Position numbers and translations under genes: made by a program. A stretch of DNA of 64,000 nt, taken from NCBI GenBank assembly GCA_029945375.1, contig CM057060.1, positions 930,001-994,000 on the forward strand, given 5' to 3'. How positions within the stretch are numbered: the first letter of the stretch is position 1; each line of letters begins with the position of its first letter. This DNA comes from Agaricus subrufescens (lineage: Eukaryota; Basidiomycota; Agaricomycetes; Agaricales; Agaricaceae). Shown in pieces: positions 25,462 to 36,010 of this stretch. Under the pieces are notes generated by a model. That model ran no database searches and was not told where the DNA came from. It saw nothing but the letters and a program-made list of their open reading frames with translations.

Positions 25462-26203
25462 ATCATCTCAGCTCTCTCAACCCCCTCCTGCATTCAGTCA
25501 TACTTCGTCCTCGAAACCCGGCCCCCGCGTGAAAGGAACTCGGCCACCATCTATGAAAAGGGTATGCCTCTATTTCTTTAATATGGAAAGGTACATCCCC
25601 TGATCGTGCTCCTATTCTATGTCTGTTGTATCAACAGCCCAACCCTAGTGACATCTCAGCGTCCAATAATCCGGCTGTAGAGGTGAGTATGAGAAATATT
25701 GTGTTAATATGTCAGTACTTACATTTCAAGCTTTTACAGCATGCCCTGAGCCATCATCGTGATCGCTCGCTTGCCCTTCCCAGTAGGGAGAGGTCTTCTT
25801 GGGACCCACAAGTATCAAGGAGCAACCCAAAGGTATGATTCTCTAACTTTGACACAAATTGACGCCACTGATACAGATATGCTTAGGCTTTTGGCACCAG
25901 CGGCGAGGTAACTGTACGAACCTTTATTCAAATGTATGTATATACTAACACCAGCTTATCATCCTCCAGTCCACCAGGTGCCATATGATTTCGCAAGCTG
26001 TGTCTCAACACCGCCCGCATTCTGACCGTGGCCTGGTCTCTCATACGCAAGAAGGGGTGTCATCGGGGCATTTCCATTTGTCGGTACAAGATGCGGCTAG
26101 TATGCCTGCGAGGCATAGCAGAAAGGCCCAAGCCCTTGTTCAAGTTTCTTCAACTAAACACTACTCCTCTCAGCCAGATGCAGGCTCATCGCGACGTCGC
26201 TAA

Positions 26204-26538
26204 TTGTTTTACCATATCTTTTACCTCTTTCATATCCTGCTCACCTCTTAATTGTTATACTGTCACCTTCAGTCTCTATGCGCTGTCTCATTCAACTTCT
26301 GCTCTGCTGGTGCTTTATACCCCTTGTTTTTTTTTTTTACAAATTTTCGATTAGTTTTGAGGCTCAAGTACTAGTGTAGGTCTGCTATCACTGCTATTGA
26401 TGTGGCAGTGTAATATTATTTTATCATACCATGATCCATGCCTTATCAAAGGACTTAAGTACCTTAGGCCTGCCTTAAGGCTTGACTTATTGAGCTGTCT
26501 TTGACATCTTTATCCCTCGCCCTTGAACCAGACTTAAG
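26204..26538. repeat. 3' flank of gene 2 and first part of the right subterminal repeats of transposon B
   Basis: After the gene 2 stop there are about 220 bp of AT- and T-rich sequence with no ORF. From 26432 the TAAG/CTTA-rich repeats begin (CATGCCTTAT, then CTTAAGTACCTTA words). They are cut at 26538 by the copia element D, whose TSD copy TTAAG is 26534-26538, and they resume at 48140. Confidence 0.65.
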
Positions 26539-26904
26539 TGTTGATAAAGCAGAGCTGCTACCTGCAGCATGGAGATCGGATAGACTCACATTGCTTGTAA
26601 ATCCTAGACAGTAGGAGGATAGAAGTAGTAGATAGAGCTTATAGAGCTGAGAGAGCTTGTAGAGCAAAGTGAGAGAGGAAACTGAACTGTTATTCTATGG
26701 AATATACATAGGGTTTATATACTCGACAAAGAACCTCATAGTGGTAAAGGGTAATGTGAAACATATAGGTAAAACAGGAGTCCACAGAAGGAGTCCGCAG
26801 TATACATGCATAAAACGATTGAAAAGGTGTGGCATAGTGCATAGTGCACAGTAGTTGCTCATACACGTCATACCAAGCGTATAACTCGAGGTATTTCGTC
26901 AACA
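26539..26904 (-). repeat. 3' LTR of copia D
   Basis: This 366 bp copy on the left side is the downstream LTR for the minus-strand element. Its sequence matches 47664-48139 apart from the MITE and about five substitutions or indels. Confidence 0.95.
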
Positions 26905-26915
26905 CTCCTCCTTGA
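26905..26915 (-). other. polypurine tract of copia D
   Basis: On the minus strand, caaggaggag lies immediately before the 3' LTR, as expected for a copia polypurine tract. Confidence 0.55.
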
Positions 26916-26920
26916 GTAGA

Positions 26921-29900
26921 CTACTGTTCACGCAATCCTAACATAGGGCAGAACGTATTGAATTTGATTTTCTCGAGATTTTTGGTCATGATGTCAGCAG
27001 GATTTTCTTGACCGTCAATCCAGTCAATTTTGATCCGCTTTTCCTCAAGAAGATTCCGAACATAGTGAAAGCGAATATCGATATGTTTAGATCGCTTTTC
27101 TTGGACTTCTGAGGTGGCCCAAAATAGGCTTCCCAAATTATCTCCATAGAGAAGGGGTGTGTCGATATCAAAACCTACTTCGGTAAGAAGTTGGGACATC
27201 CAGACAAGTTGTCGCGAACAATCAGAGAGAGCCATATATTCGGCTTCCGTCGATGAAAGTGCAACAGTCTTTTGTTTGCGACTCAACCAAGATACTGGAC
27301 CATCAGCGAGTGTGCAAAAGTTGCCGGTGATTGATTTTCGGTCTTCGGGATCAGATGCCCAATCAGAATCTGAATAAGCAATTATACCAGAATTCGAGTT
27401 ACCATCAAACTCAAGAACTCTATTTTTGGTACCGTTAAGATACCGTAGCAAATGCATTCCAGTGGTATAATGTTCCTTGTTAGGTTTTACCATCTGTTGC
27501 GATAATTTTACAACCGCAAATGCAATGTCTGGTCGAGATCCGATCATAAGATACATTAAGGATCCAACTAATTGCTGGTATTTTTGCCTGAATTCAGGTT
27601 TAGGCATTTTGTCGGAAGTAGAGAACACAAAACCTTTCGGTAATGGTGTTTCTTCAGATCCAGATTTAATTCCGAATCGATCGAGTACTTTCTGAAGGTA
27701 CTTCTGCTGATGCAGAAAGACTTTTTGACGAGGTCTATCTCTAGAGATTTGCATCCCGAGGAACTCAGTCATTTCGCCTTGATCACGACATTCCCATTTG
27801 GTAGAAAACTTTAGCTTCAACTCTTGGAGGAGCTTAGAATTCTTTTTGCCTAAGAAGGCTACGTCATCAACATAAACTACAGCGATAACTAATTCGCGAG
27901 TTTTTGGATGTCGATAATAATATACGCCTGCATCGGACTTACATCGGATAAAACCGATTTCTGTCATGCTAGCGGTGAGTTCTTTCCACCAGCTAAGTCC
28001 GGCCTGTTTAAGGCCATATAGGGCACGGCGTAATCTCCAGACTTTATTTTCCTTTCCAGGAACTCTAAATCCTTCTGGTTGTGACATATAGATTTCTTCA
28101 TCCAGTTTGCCATAAAGATAGGCAGTTTTAACGTCAACGCTGAACATATCCCAATCTTCCATGGCAACAACACCAAAAAGAAGACGAGCAGTTTCGTAGC
28201 GGACTACTGGAGAAAATAATTCGTTATAGTCAATTCCCTCGACTTGAGAGAATCCTTTAGCAACCAGTCGAGCTCGAAGGCGACCATCACTCTTCTCGTT
28301 AAACACCCATCTATTTTTAATAGTTCTTCGACCTTTTGGGAGATCCACTAATTCATAGACACCTCTTTGTTGTAAGGCTTTTAATTCTTCTAAACAAGCA
28401 TCAATCCATTTTTTGTGCGTTGCCGCAGGCAATTGTGACAAGTCCTTGAATTGGACTGGTGTTTGGATTTTGTTTGCAAGTTCGAAGAGAAAGTTATTTA
28501 ACCTTACTCCTCCTTCTCTGAGAAGAACTTGAATATCCTCCATTCGGTCATCGTCGTCATCCTCCTCCTGGTTTGGAGTAGGGCGTGATCCGAATTGTAC
28601 GGGAGGTATTTCAGTGCCATGTTCTTTTTCCCAATCTTCAGCCCTTTGTTGGGCTTCGTCAAATCGTCGGCGAATTTCTTCGCGACGTTCAGTGACGTCA
28701 TCATTAGGAAGTCTGGCTTTCTGACGATCAGATCTAGAAGGAACTCTATTTCTGATCCGTTCATCCATTTCAGGTAAGAAGGGTTGTTTCTCATAATCCC
28801 GAAGAATCTTAGCTGGCAGTTTATTGCCATAGACATTATCCGGACGGTTAGGAACTCGAGATTCTCTTTCCGATCGTCGGAGTGGTGGTCTTTCAGATTC
28901 ATCAGGCGGTGATTCTGCACGCCTTTTTCCTCTATTCCATTGTGGCTTTTCCTGTTGTGGAATTTGCCATGGTCTGGAAGGACCAGGTGATGGAGGAGGT
29001 GATCTCGGCGGTGATGCCGGAGGATCAGGCAGATTATGAGGAGGTTGCTGCGGTGCAGCAGGTGGAGGACCCGGTGGAGGGTCACGAGGATGTGAAGGAC
29101 TAGGTAAGTCCGGAGTTTCATCACTTGTTTCGTCAGGGGATGAATCCCTGGAAAGTTCCTCATCAATTTGTTTTTCGAGGTTACTTGGTTTAGATGACGA
29201 ACATTTAGGGAAGTATGATTCGTCAAATATGGCATGTGGGCCGATGAACACAGCGTTATTTTTAGTGTGTCTAATGAACTTGTAATTCGTGCCGTCATAG
29301 CCAATGAATAACATAAGTTCGGAACGTGCAGAGAGTTTATCCTGTCGGATCTCATCTGGTAAATACACGTGTGCACCACATCCAAATACTCGGATTAAGG
29401 ACAAATTTGGTTTGGTTCCGAAGAACAATTCGAATGGTGTTTTCCACTTTAACCGTTGCATTGGAGTGCGATTGTAAATATAAACCGCATATGACATAGA
29501 GAATTCCCAATAAGAATCCGGGAGGCATGCCTGCAACCGTAATGCTTGTGATTTCTCGTGCAAGGTTCTATTAAGTCGTTCTGCACGGCCGTTCTGTTGG
29601 TGAACGTGGGGTGACGACATTTCATGCTGAATTCCGTTTGCGGCTAAGTATTCTTTTAGAACTCCGCTAGTGTATTCTCCTCCTCGATCAGTGCGTAGTC
29701 GCACGACTTTCTGGCCAGTAGATGTAGCCAAGAATGTCAAGATGTTTTTCATCTGATTTGGAGCTTTGCTTTTCTTGGATAGTGTGACAATGAAAGCGAC
29801 ACCAGAGTAGTCGTCCATTATAGTCATAATCCATTTATAGCAATGATATGATAATACAGGTAGTTCGAACAGGTCGGAATGAACCAGTTCAAGAATCTTT

Positions 29901-31429
29901 TTAGCACGGCTTTCAGATGGTGGAAATTGTTGTTGGGTTAATTTACCCTTAACACAACCATCGCAAACCCCTTTAGATTTCGGAATCGTAATTCTGGGTA
30001 CTCCCTGAGTTTCCTCACAGAATTGATTCAGTACAAAATCAGAAGGATGTCCTAATCGACGATGCCAAGTTTGATAATCAGCGGGCTGGAGTGCTTTCGC
30101 AAACTCTTTGGGGTGTTTCTTTACAATCCTGGAAAGGACTGCTGGGATATTTTGGTAATGCCCAGAGACACCGCTCATAACAGCGCGATTATCTTTATCT
30201 CGAAATGTATGTAACTTCGCATCGGCTTCTAATCTCAGGCCTGATCGCAATAATTGGCCGGCCGAGATGAGCCTCATATGTGTACCTTCAATATAGAAAA
30301 CGGGCCAGAGTTTCGTCACTAAAGTGGACTCGGCACCAGTTTTGGGATCTATGACTAAGTGTTCTATGAAGATTGTTCCTCGACCCTTAATATTTTGGGG
30401 AGTAGAAGCGGTGTGTACTAATCCGAAGAAACCCATTTGTATCGAAGCGAAGTCCGAAAGGTTTCCGGTAAAGTGTGCTGAAGCACCGGAATCAATCATC
30501 CACTTAACATCATAGTGACTGCGTTTGATAGTCGAATTTATGAAGAAAGAATCACACAAGGGGGTCAGATCATCGAGAAGAGTGCCTCTAGCACTCGATT
30601 GCATCGCATAGATATTACAAATCGGACTATTATACATAGAGAGAGCTAATACTCGATCCATCAAATGTACGTCAACTGACTTTTGTCCGGTCGATCCTCG
30701 GGGCGAATGGGCGCATTGACCCATGCTTGCAACTCGGGATTCATGTAAGATCTGAAACATGTGATTAGTAGAGGCATGTGAAGAGGATGGGGACACTTGC
30801 GCGTACGACCCTTCCTTCGTATCCATATTGCCATCATACTCGTCTTCTTCATCTCCAAGAGAGATTAAATCTTCATCTTGTCCTTTCTTCTCATCGATAA
30901 GGGAAGGCCCTTGCTCCACAACTTCCATTGACCCGAAGCCATCGATCGTATGATCGATCGGGGATTCCGTTTCTTCCTCCGCCGGGAATGCTTCTTCGAT
31001 TATGTCGACACTTTCCGGGAGGTTGAGAACTACGTCCCCCAAGCGTTTGTCCCATGCAAGCAGGGCTTTCAGCTTGGCTTCTTGATAGGGCGTGACCCTG
31101 CCAGTCCGAAGACGAGGATCAGTTGTCCTAGCAACTGTTATGGCCAATAGGGTATTCGTGATGTCCACAAATTTCCCAGAAGGATTCCATGAAAAAACGC
31201 GGCCATTGGTGTATTTGCCAATAGACCAAACATCCGGTGCCGGGTTAGACCGAAGTGTAACCGGATGTTTGAGTTTCATGGGGTAGACATGAACCCATTC
31301 ATGCATCAAGGAATATTTCCGGCATTCGTGAACCCAGCGATTGGTTCGACGATACCGGTCCAGATCAACATCGCCATCATATGATGATTCCGGTGCGCAA
31401 GGGATATGCAGGCGCCGGAAATAGCCACG
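26921..31429 (-). pseudogene. pol of copia D, main part
   Basis: This is a long uninterrupted minus-strand frame. In order it has the protease DSGAS motif (about 30495), the GAG-pre-integrase HRRLGHPS segment with CDGC (about 29960-30070), and integrase D, D and E (HSDLFELP, TDRGGEY, NGRAERLN; about 29580-29900). A Pro-rich acidic linker follows (about 28560-29130), then reverse transcriptase with VYVDDV (about 27860) and RNase H (AYSDSDWASD; SSTEAEYM). The order PR-INT-RT-RH is that of Ty1/copia. The frame is open up to 31429 and continues in frame at 45742 once element E is skipped. It contains no internal stop, so it was probably intact before E arrived. Confidence 0.93.
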
Positions 31430-31433
31430 TCGG

Positions 31434-32784
31434 TGATACGGCCCGCGCCGTTTTACGCGTAGAAATGTACTAGCTAGTATTTACAAGGGTATAACACCCA
31501 CTAGCCAAGGTGCAGGGTCAGAACCTAACCATCTCTCGACACCTCAATAGTATCTCTCGTAGTCTGATAAATCCGCCTTGACTCTTATACGGGAAAACTG
31601 TACCGTGTAAGGCAAATATAGTCACTAGCTACCAGGAATGATCCGAGTAGAGGCATTAGATCTGGTGGTGACAACTAATTAGGCCGAAATACGACGATGA
31701 CGCTCTAACTACCTAGACGAAACGTCGATTTATGCTTAGCGAAACTACAGATCACTCCTCCCGAGATATACTATTCGAAGCAGTTGACCCGCAGAAGACA
31801 TCGGCTCGGACAGGGAACGGCTATCACGCAAACTAGCGAGCTGAAATCCCATCAGATTATCGTGGACCCACTAGCTAGCCGGACATATCACCGATTAGGA
31901 TTCTCATCACATATCGATAACGAATCTGAACGGATAGAACGTTCAGCCAAGCGGCCTTCGGCATTCTGAAACCTGACAACGTACCCATGTGGATGCCAGG
32001 GGTAGCACAATGGGGACTAGCTACCATTGTTAGTTGGAAGGGGTAAGGTGCTAAGCGACGTCAGGCAGCACCTGCTCCAACCATGATGATTGGTGCGGAT
32101 AGGATCTATCCGTACCCTCAGCCCAGTCCATATGATACCCTTAGTAATAGTAGAACTACTTTGTTAATATTTGTACGCATAATGTGAATATAAAAACCCT
32201 CTAGCTAGCGTCAAGAAAGGCAAGCAATCTCCGGCCCACGTCTAGCTTTGAGGATCGTGATTTGTAAAGTAGCGATCTAATAAGTGAATAACAACTAGCT
32301 TGCGAGAGAGCTTCTAGAAAAACTCAGACTAGTTCAGCAGTTCACGTCGGAGACGCTACCCGTTCAGAGAATTCACTAGGTTGACAGTGATACGATAGTT
32401 TAAGAGACTAGCTAGGCTACCATCGCACGCTTATATCCAGCAGAGGTGTAAGTCGGTGCTAGTTTGAGTTGTAATTGCGGAGTCGGTGGATAACTGGCGA
32501 GTTAGATCATCGCAGCTCCTCATTAAACGTCATTGGTGCGACTTAGTTTGGCTACAACGCAGTAGCTAGAGTTCAAAGTTCACGTAGCCCTTCGGCCCGT
32601 TCGTAGCTAGAACAAGTTTGAGGATTCTTTTATTTGGAATTCCTTCTTTATTAACTTTAACTTCGAAATAACCTTTTCTCTTGAACATCTCCCCACGAAC
32701 TTGCATTTACGAGTACTAGTTAGTGAAGTGTGGTGTGTTTATTAAACTAGCTACACCCTTAACGTTTCATTTACTACCTCTACA
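31434..32784 (+). repeat. 5' LTR of element E
   Basis: This 1351 bp repeat starts TGATACGG and ends CTCTACA. I counted 23 CTAG tetramers against about five expected by chance. It contains a small ORF of 61 codons near 31784-31969 that is also present in the other LTR copies; I do not consider it a gene. Confidence 0.97.
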
Positions 32785-32786
32785 TC

Positions 32787-32805
32787 TGGAGCCCACCGCG
32801 AGGGG
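32787..32805 (+). other. candidate primer-binding site of element E
   Basis: TGGAGCCCACCGCGAGGGG begins two bases after the 5' LTR and could pair with a tRNA 3' end. I could not name the tRNA. Confidence 0.6.
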
Positions 32806-32868
32806 AGTTTCAGTGTAAAGGTTTTATTCGATATTTCATATCCTTTTACTTCTACTTCTTCAAGGCAC

Positions 32869-34845
32869 TTGCCTGAGCAACAGAAAAACCAACCTCAGCA
32901 CTCTAGGAAGCCAAGCTTCATAGAGTTAAACAATACCAGCCCAACTCTGTCGCGTTTCAATCCAAGAGCGAGACAGACTAACAATTCTCAGTCAAACGAA
33001 CTAGTTCCTAGACTAGACGATCCTGATCAGATCTTATTCCAAAAGCGTAAAGCTAGGAAACAAAAAGCTCGCGAAACTAGCGAAAGCCAAACGAGCGCCC
33101 AATCAGAAGAACTAGCTAGCGGATCTAGGTCGGTCAGATTTAGGGAACCGGTTATCTCTTCACCCACAGACACAGAACCGAATCCATTTTATCAACCAGC
33201 AGTGTTCGACGAAAGTTCATCACAGTTGGATATACCAGGGCAGTTTAAATCCGCAGACAACACAGTCTATCACTCTCTGCCTAATTCGCCCGTGTCCCCT
33301 TTACCTAATACAGCGCAAACTAGTTTACCAAACAGCCGAGCTAGTAGCCCTACTCTTAATCAAAGAGTACCCGCACCATCAGCATCATCAAACTCGAACT
33401 CAGCACAAAACATGCCTTCACCACATATGCCAGCACCTTTTTCCCAAGGCGCACCCAAATGGGACGGCGAAATAGACAAGCTAGGAGACTTCATCTGGCA
33501 TCTAGAACGTCAGTTCGAAGTATCTAGTATTACCGATGACGCTGAAAAACTTAAATGGATGGTTAGTTATGTCAGCAAAAGCGTCAGGGACGAATGGATC
33601 AGTTTTGAAGAATACACCAATCAGAATTGGTCAAACTTCCTAAAACGATTAAAAGAGGAATACCCTGAACTAGTGACCGAAGAAAAAGGGTCAGTGGCCA
33701 AGTTAAAGGCAATTTGTAGAAAGTTCAGACAGATAGGAATAACCGATCAGGAGGACTTCTCTAGTTTCCGTCGGCAGTTCCAGTCGCAAGCAAATAAGTG
33801 CCAAGCGCCACCTTCGATTATCTCCAACAGGGAGCTAGTAGAAGAATTCGTGAATACTCTAAGTCCAGCTTTCAGGGATGCACTTGTGGCCAGACTAAGT
33901 CTACAAGGAACCCGTCAAGCATTACAAGGACAAGGAAGATCCGAGGATCCTTATACAATTTCAGAAGTAATCAGAAAAGCGGTCGAACTAGTTAACGGGA
34001 ACAGCCTGACAGGAGTATATGCGATAGACGCAGCCCGAGAACGGAACCCTCGATCACACACTTCTAATATCAAAAAGGAAACTAGCAGTTCGTCCTCCTC
34101 TGTGCAAATGGAAATTGATGCTATGCAACAAGATATTAGCCAGATAAAAGATTCCATAGTGATTGGACGAAAAGAGATGCAAGAATCGTTAGTAACGAGC
34201 CAGAAGAGCATGCAAGCTTATGTAGACTCGTTAAGTTCCAATATAACAGCCAGTATCGCTAAGCTTGGAACAACTAACTCGCATCAGCAGAACCGTAATC
34301 CGTCACAAAATCAGACCAGCTACCAAGGCAATTCGAACGCAAATTCGAATTGTTTCTATTGTAATGAAACAGGGCATCGATGGATAGTCTGTCCTTATAA
34401 AACTCAGGACGAGAAGGACGGAAAAATAGTACAGGATGGGTCGAAGCTAAGGTTCGCAGATGGCTCCGGAATACCCAGAGAACCAGGAGTACCGATTAGA
34501 AAAAGTGTTGAAAAATACTTGCCCGCTTCCATGGCAGCTCTTATCTTTGGAGCGCCTGAGCTACCCCAAGGAGAAGACGAACCAGATACCGGGTATTCAG
34601 TAACTAGTTCGAGTACCTCCAGGCCTATCCCACTTGTAGCTATCCAGAAAAGAGAGGATGTACAAAAAGCCAATGCACAGGCTTTGGAAATGGAGCGTAT
34701 GAGAGGTCGTCTAGCAACAATGGAAACATTTGTACAAAACCTGATGCCACAAGCCAGACCGGAAACGGCTGAGGAAGATGAGCTCATACAGCAAATGATG
34801 AAATTGTTTACTCAGAGGACCGCCGCCAAGAAGGCGGATTTTTGA
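32869..34845 (+). CDS. gag of element E
   Basis: This frame of about 658 codons has no ATG near its start; the first in-frame ATG comes about 180 codons in. Start choice is therefore open, and splicing from the LTR or a non-AUG start are possible. The first 190 residues are Ser/Pro/Asn-rich. A Gag capsid-like domain follows (IDKLGDFIWHLERQFEV, FLKRLKEEYPEL; about 33465-33950), then a coiled coil (about 34100-34270), a zinc knuckle-like CFYCNETGHRWIVC (about 34350-34392), and a C-terminal helical segment. Protease lies in an overlapping frame, the two sharing 4 bases at 34842-34845. No internal stops are seen. Confidence 0.82.
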   Translation: MPEQQKNQPQHSRKPSFIELNNTSPTLSRFNPRARQTNNSQSNELVPRLDDPDQILFQKRKARKQKARETSESQTSAQSEELASGSRSVRFREPVISSPTDTEPNPFYQPAVFDESSSQLDIPGQFKSADNTVYHSLPNSPVSPLPNTAQTSLPNSRASSPTLNQRVPAPSASSNSNSAQNMPSPHMPAPFSQGAPKWDGEIDKLGDFIWHLERQFEVSSITDDAEKLKWMVSYVSKSVRDEWISFEEYTNQNWSNFLKRLKEEYPELVTEEKGSVAKLKAICRKFRQIGITDQEDFSSFRRQFQSQANKCQAPPSIISNRELVEEFVNTLSPAFRDALVARLSLQGTRQALQGQGRSEDPYTISEVIRKAVELVNGNSLTGVYAIDAARERNPRSHTSNIKKETSSSSSSVQMEIDAMQQDISQIKDSIVIGRKEMQESLVTSQKSMQAYVDSLSSNITASIAKLGTTNSHQQNRNPSQNQTSYQGNSNANSNCFYCNETGHRWIVCPYKTQDEKDGKIVQDGSKLRFADGSGIPREPGVPIRKSVEKYLPASMAALIFGAPELPQGEDEPDTGYSVTSSSTSRPIPLVAIQKREDVQKANAQALEMERMRGRLATMETFVQNLMPQARPETAEEDELIQQMMKLFTQRTAAKKADF

Positions 34846-35915
34846 AAAGTCCAATGAAGAAGTCGACTTCTGGAAAAGAGGTTCGCTTCCAGAAGGATCA
34901 GACGACCGAGGACGATACAGAGAAAAGAAATAGAACTACAGACAACAGAGGAGTGTTCCCTTATAGAAGAGTGCCGGCTATGAAACCAGTAGTGGAGGTA
35001 CCACCTTTACCAGCCAGATACATGAATGAGACCAGAAAGCCTCCTAGTTATAAGCATCAGACTCAAGTAGAGGAAAATGTCGATATTAAAGAGGTTTTGA
35101 CGCGTCTATTCGGCAAGGAGGTTACCTTAACACAGCAGGAGTTACTAGCTATGGCACCTAAACTCAGAGAAATGTGGAAAGAAGTGATCAGTAAGAGAAG
35201 AGTCCCTACAGGAAACAACACCCTAGAAGTGGAAACAGAGTTAAGATCAGAAACGGGACTAAACAGTACTTCCTCGCAGGAGAATGGTTGGGATGTAGTA
35301 GATACCGCTTCGCTGGAAATCCCTAAACGCACTAGCGAGTTAGCTAGAAACGCGGCGGGGATATACGTGCAAAATTGGCGTATCGAAGATCCGATCATGC
35401 AATATTTGTCTACGTTGAATTCCAACGAACGACAAAAACAGATCTTCGCGGTAGCTAGCACAGAAGCAGTAGCCGCCAAAGGTATGGAGCATCTCAGAGT
35501 AATCCCAGCCTTAGTAAATCGTGTTTGTGAAGAAGAAGCGTTACTAGATAGTGGATCACAAATCGTGTCCATGTCTAAACAAGCTGCCAGCGAATGCAAG
35601 ATAACTTGGGACCCCAAGCTCAGTATTAATATGATGGGTGCTAATGGTGCTGTATCGCGAACAGAAGGAGTAGCTAGAAATGTGCCCTTCACCTTCGGAA
35701 ACATCACAGTCCATTTGCAAGTTCATATTCTGGAAGGTGCAGCATACAGATTACTATTGGGCAGACCTTTTGATGTAATAACCGAGAGCAAGATAGTAAA
35801 CTCACAGGAGGGTCTTCAGTATATAAACATCACAGATCCGAATACTAAAGAGCAGGCTACCTTGTCAACATACGCGAGAGGACAATTACCCAAATCAGTA
35901 GATGTAAATTTTTAA
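34842..35915 (+). CDS. protease ORF of element E
   Basis: This 357-codon frame overlaps the end of gag. Its N-terminal half is basic and low in complexity. The C-terminal half carries an aspartic protease fold with ALLDSGSQIVSM (about 35540-35575) and the later LLLGRPF block (about 35750-35770). It is probably made as a Gag-Pro fusion by frameshift. Pol begins 95 bp downstream in another frame. Confidence 0.82.
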   Translation: MKSPMKKSTSGKEVRFQKDQTTEDDTEKRNRTTDNRGVFPYRRVPAMKPVVEVPPLPARYMNETRKPPSYKHQTQVEENVDIKEVLTRLFGKEVTLTQQELLAMAPKLREMWKEVISKRRVPTGNNTLEVETELRSETGLNSTSSQENGWDVVDTASLEIPKRTSELARNAAGIYVQNWRIEDPIMQYLSTLNSNERQKQIFAVASTEAVAAKGMEHLRVIPALVNRVCEEEALLDSGSQIVSMSKQAASECKITWDPKLSINMMGANGAVSRTEGVARNVPFTFGNITVHLQVHILEGAAYRLLLGRPFDVITESKIVNSQEGLQYINITDPNTKEQATLSTYARGQLPKSVDVNF

Positions 35916-36010
35916 GTAGCTTCGAGGAATTCGAGCCCTGGCTTGAAGGAGAAGCGGCCTGCATCATCAGTCAAGACTCCGACACTAGTCAGCCATATAT
36001 CAGTGAGGTC

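Larger units (their letters stand above)
13360..26203 (+). pseudogene. second gene of transposon B, uncharacterised, broken by two LTR insertions
   Basis: I do not know its function. The spliced model has about 14 exons that keep phase: 13360-13693, 13756-14069, 14136-14993, 15050-15172, 15241-15386, 15465-15759, 15819-16193, 16243-16419, 16470-16625, 16680-16845 joined to 18229-18479, 18534-18590, then 25472-25561, 25638-25682, 25740-25832 and terminal exons to 26203. The last two joins are uncertain. The first roughly 550 residues are charged and disordered, with basic clusters that look nuclear. A folded region of about 300 residues follows (VWKTLVLPTFFNWLAS to FKGTW-like helices, exons at 15819-18479), then an acidic and Ser/Pro-rich tail. 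Similar proteins are common in mushroom genomes as 'hypothetical'. A solo LTR splits one exon and gypsy C sits in one intron. One intron (16194-16242) is best read as GC-AG. Confidence 0.7.

Noticed and set aside
28504..29385. 293-codon minus-strand ORF overlapping the integrase-RT linker of copia D
   Set aside because: It lies in another frame of the intact pol reading frame, over a Pro-rich linker, and has no family features. It is a shadow frame.
31784..31969. 61-codon ORF repeated in all three family E LTR copies (6937, 31784, 44741)
   Set aside because: It is short, has no features, and repeats only because the LTR repeats. The substitutions between copies do not show clear synonymous bias by eye.
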